From Bacteroidetes bacterium HGW-Bacteroidetes-17 (GTDB lineage Bacteria; Bacteroidota; Bacteroidia; Bacteroidales; GCA-2711565), in the NCBI GenBank assembly GCA_002840985.1, contig PHDM01000006.1, positions 1 through 50,157 of the forward strand: DNA of 50,157 bases, given 5' to 3'. The notes under the pieces were generated by a model. That model made no database searches. It was not told the origin of the DNA and saw only the letters and a program-made list of their open reading frames with translations. Of this stretch, positions 47,656-50,157 are shown in pieces. Each line of letters opens with the position of its first letter. Within the stretch, counting starts at the first letter, position 1. A program made the translations under genes and the position numbers.

Positions 47656-47750
47656 CTTTTAAATAAAATTGATTAGATAGACGTGTGTGTTTAGGTTATT
47701 CTTAAGCCAAATAATTATTGTCAAATTAACTAATTGCCAAATTGACCAAT

Positions 47751-48827
47751 TTACAAAAGATGCCTGAAAGGCAAGAGTATCCATTCAAAAAACTTATTTA
47801 TTACAGGGCGGTTTAACCATCGTTCGTAATCGAAAGCATGGGTGTTTTTAATGGTTTCGCTAAAGTGGGTTTCCAATTGATCTATAATTTGAGGATCCTT
47901 TCCCAACAAAACAATTTCATACATATACCTGAAACTGCGGTAATCGAAATTAGAAGAACCGATCGAATAACGATCATCATCGATCAGCATTACTTTTGCG
48001 TGAAGGTTATGCGGAATGTAAAACAAAAAATGGATGCCGCTTTTATAAAGCTGCCCAAGGTATTTGTTCCTTAAAATATCAACCAAACCAACATCCGAAT
48101 GTTTAGGAAGGATAATGGTGACTTGAACGCCACGTTTTGCAGCATCCATCAATGCTTTTCGAAGCAAGTAGCCTGGTAGAAAATACGGGGTTTCAATCAG
48201 TACCTGATCTGCCGCTTTTTTAATCAACTGGACATAACGCTTATTAATCCGCTGAATGGCAATGGATGGAACGTCCCTTAAAATCTCGCATGTTTCGTGA
48301 CGAACCATTCGGGAATTAATTTTTTTGTCAATGATGTTTTTATTATAATTCTCCCAATCTTCATCAAATAGCATTATAAATTTGAGTGCAATATCAGAAG
48401 TGAGGCGAAGTACCAATTCACGCCAGTTTAAATTATATTCGGTAATATTTGTTGAGCCAATATAGCTGATCTTATTGTCGATGATCAGCAACTTACGGTG
48501 ATTTCGGCGATGGCCTTTGGTGAAAAAATCGAAATTGAACTTTAATTTTTCAAAATAGCGCACCTCTCCTTTATGTGCTTTAAGTTCTTTGAAAAAATGA
48601 TCCGGAATGGCATTTCCTCCCCACGAATCAATTAAGATTTTAACTTCAACACCTTGTCTGGCTTTTTTAGTCAGTGCATCCCTGAATTTTATTCCAATTG
48701 AGTCGTTTCCAACACGATATGTTTGTAAATAAATTGTATGCCTGGCACTTTCAATGTCTTCCAACATCGAAGAATAATACCTGATCGGATCGTCAAAAAT
48801 ATGGTAAGGTTCAATAATTTCTTTCAT
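47751..48827 (-). CDS. Phospholipase D-family protein, cardiolipin synthase-like
   Basis: The ATG at 48827 gives 358 residues; an upstream ATG at 48878 would add 17 residues that do not fit the family. Two HKD motifs are complete: HRKLLIID (H110, K112, D117) and HAKVMLID (H276, K278, D283), each followed by GSTN or GSSN. There is no N-terminal membrane segment, unlike E. coli ClsA, so it resembles the soluble-facing ClsB-type. It probably makes cardiolipin from phosphatidylglycerol or exchanges phospholipid head groups. It is divergent from yicC. Confidence 0.9.
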   Translation of the reverse strand: MKEIIEPYHIFDDPIRYYSSMLEDIESARHTIYLQTYRVGNDSIGIKFRDALTKKARQGVEVKILIDSWGGNAIPDHFFKELKAHKGEVRYFEKLKFNFDFFTKGHRRNHRKLLIIDNKISYIGSTNITEYNLNWRELVLRLTSDIALKFIMLFDEDWENYNKNIIDKKINSRMVRHETCEILRDVPSIAIQRINKRYVQLIKKAADQVLIETPYFLPGYLLRKALMDAAKRGVQVTIILPKHSDVGLVDILRNKYLGQLYKSGIHFLFYIPHNLHAKVMLIDDDRYSIGSSNFDYRSFRYMYEIVLLGKDPQIIDQLETHFSETIKNTHAFDYERWLNRPVINKFFEWILLPFRHLL

Positions 48828-48975
48828 TCGCAAAAAGAGTAATCTGTTAACATAATTCGATTTCAGATTTGTTAACAAGATACAAAATTTTGATACCTGC
48901 TCTAAATCTAATCGAAATTTATATTGTTTGATATAAGGCCTATCATTCTTATCTTTGCTTTAAAAACAAGTATTT

Positions 48976-49851
48976 ATGATCAAATCAATGACCGGTTACG
49001 GTAAAGCAGAATCCGAACTTAATCAAAAAAAAGTAACGGTTGAGATCAAGACCCTTAATAGTAAACAACTGGATTTAAATACACGAATGCCTTCTGTTTA
49101 CAGAGCAAAAGAGCTTGAAATTCGAAATCTGCTCAGTCAGGAATTAGAGCGTGGTAAAATAGAATTGAACATACAGTTGGAACAAACGGGTGAAGATTCA
49201 AATTTTTCAATTAACAAAGCCTTGGCTCGCAAATATTACGATCAGTTAAAAGGCCTGGCTGATGATCTTAACCAGTCTGATTTTACGAATTATCTGCCCG
49301 TCATTTTGAAAATGCCGGATGTACTGAAAGCCGACAAGGAAGATTTGGATGAGAGTGAGTGGAATGAATTGGAAAAAATTATCAAAGCTGCCATCGTTCG
49401 GGTTGATGAGTTTCGTTTGCAGGAAGGTACACATTTACAAAAGGAAATTACCGACAGGATTCACACAGTTGTAAATTTGTTAGCGGAAGTTGAGCCTTTT
49501 GAAACCGGGCGCATTGATCAAATTAAGGCACGTATTCAAAAAAATCTGGACAGTTTGCAAACAGATTTGAATATTGACCAAAATCGTTTCGAGCAGGAAT
49601 TGATTTATTATATTGAAAAAATTGACATCACTGAAGAAAAAGTTAGGTTAAAACAACATTGCGATTATTTTTTAGAAACCATTGTTGGCGATGGAAGTTT
49701 AGGTAAAAAATTGGGTTTTATATCCCAGGAAATCGGACGGGAAATCAATACCCTAGGTTCAAAGGCCAATGAAGTGAACATGCAAAAAATTGTCATTCAA
49801 ATGAAAGATGAACTGGAGAAAATCAAAGAGCAATTATTTAATATTTTGTAA
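48976..49851 (+). CDS. yicC: YicC/YloC-family endoribonuclease
   Basis: The 291-residue length is standard. [20 protein letters not shown] at the start and [23 protein letters not shown] near the end are the two family signatures (YicC N-terminal and DUF1732 domains). YicC proteins are endoribonucleases acting on RNA in the cytoplasm. The guanylate kinase gene starts 2 bp after the stop codon, the usual yicC-gmk order, so the two are co-transcribed. Confidence 0.95.
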   Translation: MIKSMTGYGKAESELNQKKVTVEIKTLNSKQLDLNTRMPSVYRAKELEIRNLLSQELERGKIELNIQLEQTGEDSNFSINKALARKYYDQLKGLADDLNQSDFTNYLPVILKMPDVLKADKEDLDESEWNELEKIIKAAIVRVDEFRLQEGTHLQKEITDRIHTVVNLLAEVEPFETGRIDQIKARIQKNLDSLQTDLNIDQNRFEQELIYYIEKIDITEEKVRLKQHCDYFLETIVGDGSLGKKLGFISQEIGREINTLGSKANEVNMQKIVIQMKDELEKIKEQLFNIL

Positions 49852-49853
49852 GC

Positions 49854-50157
49854 ATGGATGGTAAAGTTGTCATATTTTCGGCTCCCTCGGGTGCAGGTAA
49901 AACCACGATCGTTAAAGAAATGCTAAATCAGGAATTCGGACTTGAGTTCTCCATTTCTGCATGTAGCCGTCCAAAACGGGAGAATGAAATTAATGGACAG
50001 GATTATTACTTTATGAGTATCGAAGAATTCAAAAATAAAATAGAAAAAGATGAGTTTTTGGAATGGCAAGAGGTTTATAAAGATCAATTTTATGGTACGT
50101 TGCGTTCAGAAGTGGATCGGATTTGGGCTAAAGGCAAGGATGTAATTTTTGATGTGG
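49854..50157 (+). CDS. gmk: Guanylate kinase (N-terminal part; gene runs off the window)
   Basis: I translated this frame from the ATG at 49854: about 101 codons are inside the window. The P-loop [10 protein letters not shown] is at residues 9-18, followed by [20 protein letters not shown] for GMP binding and [15 protein letters not shown]. The enzyme phosphorylates GMP to GDP. The start lies 2 bp after the yicC stop codon. Confidence 0.95.
   Translation, partial: MDGKVVIFSAPSGAGKTTIVKEMLNQEFGLEFSISACSRPKRENEINGQDYYFMSIEEFKNKIEKDEFLEWQEVYKDQFYGTLRSEVDRIWAKGKDVIFDV

Larger units (their letters stand above)
47056..47750. other. 695-bp non-coding region packed with repeats
   Basis: Left edge: ATTTGA-type repeats (47058-47098). 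Middle: family B copy at 47285-47346 and a GC-richer stretch at 47385-47450. Right part: two direct repeats at 47517-47580 and 47590-47655. Right edge: CAAATTAACTAATTG-type repeats (47717-47755), close to the reverse complement of the left-edge type. No open frame of credible length crosses it. Confidence 0.7.

Overview
The window comes from the chromosome of a low-GC, AT-rich member of the Bacteroidota. Support for this: a secreted subtilase ends in a type IX secretion (T9SS) sorting domain; several upstream regions carry the Bacteroidota -7 box TAnnTTTG and few have strong Shine-Dalgarno sequences; and there are many lipoproteins, FtsX-like permeases, a two-subunit PntAB and the yicC-gmk pair. 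I saw no rRNA, tRNA, CRISPR array, phage or insertion sequence with a transposase. Most genes are housekeeping or envelope genes; the accessory signal lies mainly in the intergenic DNA.

Layout. 1-2012: partial PEP-synthase-like protein with receiver domains (- strand). 2444-5743: small membrane protein, anaerobic sulfatase-maturase-type radical SAM enzyme followed by an unassigned methyltransferase, then a secreted protein. 6221-6682: haem-binding protein interrupted by one in-frame TAG. 7010-9444: fatty acid desaturase and a LysA-like PLP decarboxylase with an altered active-site motif. 9474-12659: lipoprotein, LolA-like/DUF1579-like protein and beta-propeller protein (- strand). 13105-18070: DEAD-box helicase; membrane-embedded LuxR regulator divergent from a LolA-like secreted protein; M20 peptidase and NTF2-like lipoprotein. 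18124-21671: dienelactone hydrolase divergent from an FtsX-type permease. 21958-25394: purE divergent from hpt-obgE, then a PAP2 phosphatase and a flavodoxin-like reductase. 25467-29167: pntB-pntA and a NimA-like flavoprotein. 29207-34191: large TolB-like outer-membrane protein; FKBP-panB-RluA operon. 34402-36480: an aldolase/aminotransferase pair strongly reminiscent of mammalian HOGA1/AGXT. 36881-38803: dnaK. 38854-44988: lipoprotein, T9SS subtilase, C69 dipeptidase. 45166-50157: rocD, DUF2148 protein, phospholipase-D/cardiolipin synthase, yicC and the start of gmk.

How the genes work together. The aldolase and aminotransferase, 12 bp apart, would split 4-hydroxy-2-oxoglutarate into pyruvate and glyoxylate and transaminate the glyoxylate to glycine. 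purE, hpt and gmk serve purine synthesis and salvage; pntAB balances NADPH; the FKBP, subtilase, C69 dipeptidase and M20 peptidase point to a peptide-using, secretion-rich lifestyle.

The intergenic regions hold at least five families of short, hairpin-forming, dispersed repeats. They include a MITE-like element in two copies, a 62-bp block in two inverted copies, a CGAG-rich mosaic, a perfect 40-bp palindrome, a run of four hairpins and an 8-bp tandem repeat. Together with a perfect inverted repeat beside the membrane LuxR gene and helically phased TTAAC boxes before the FtsX gene, these are the least explained signals in the window.
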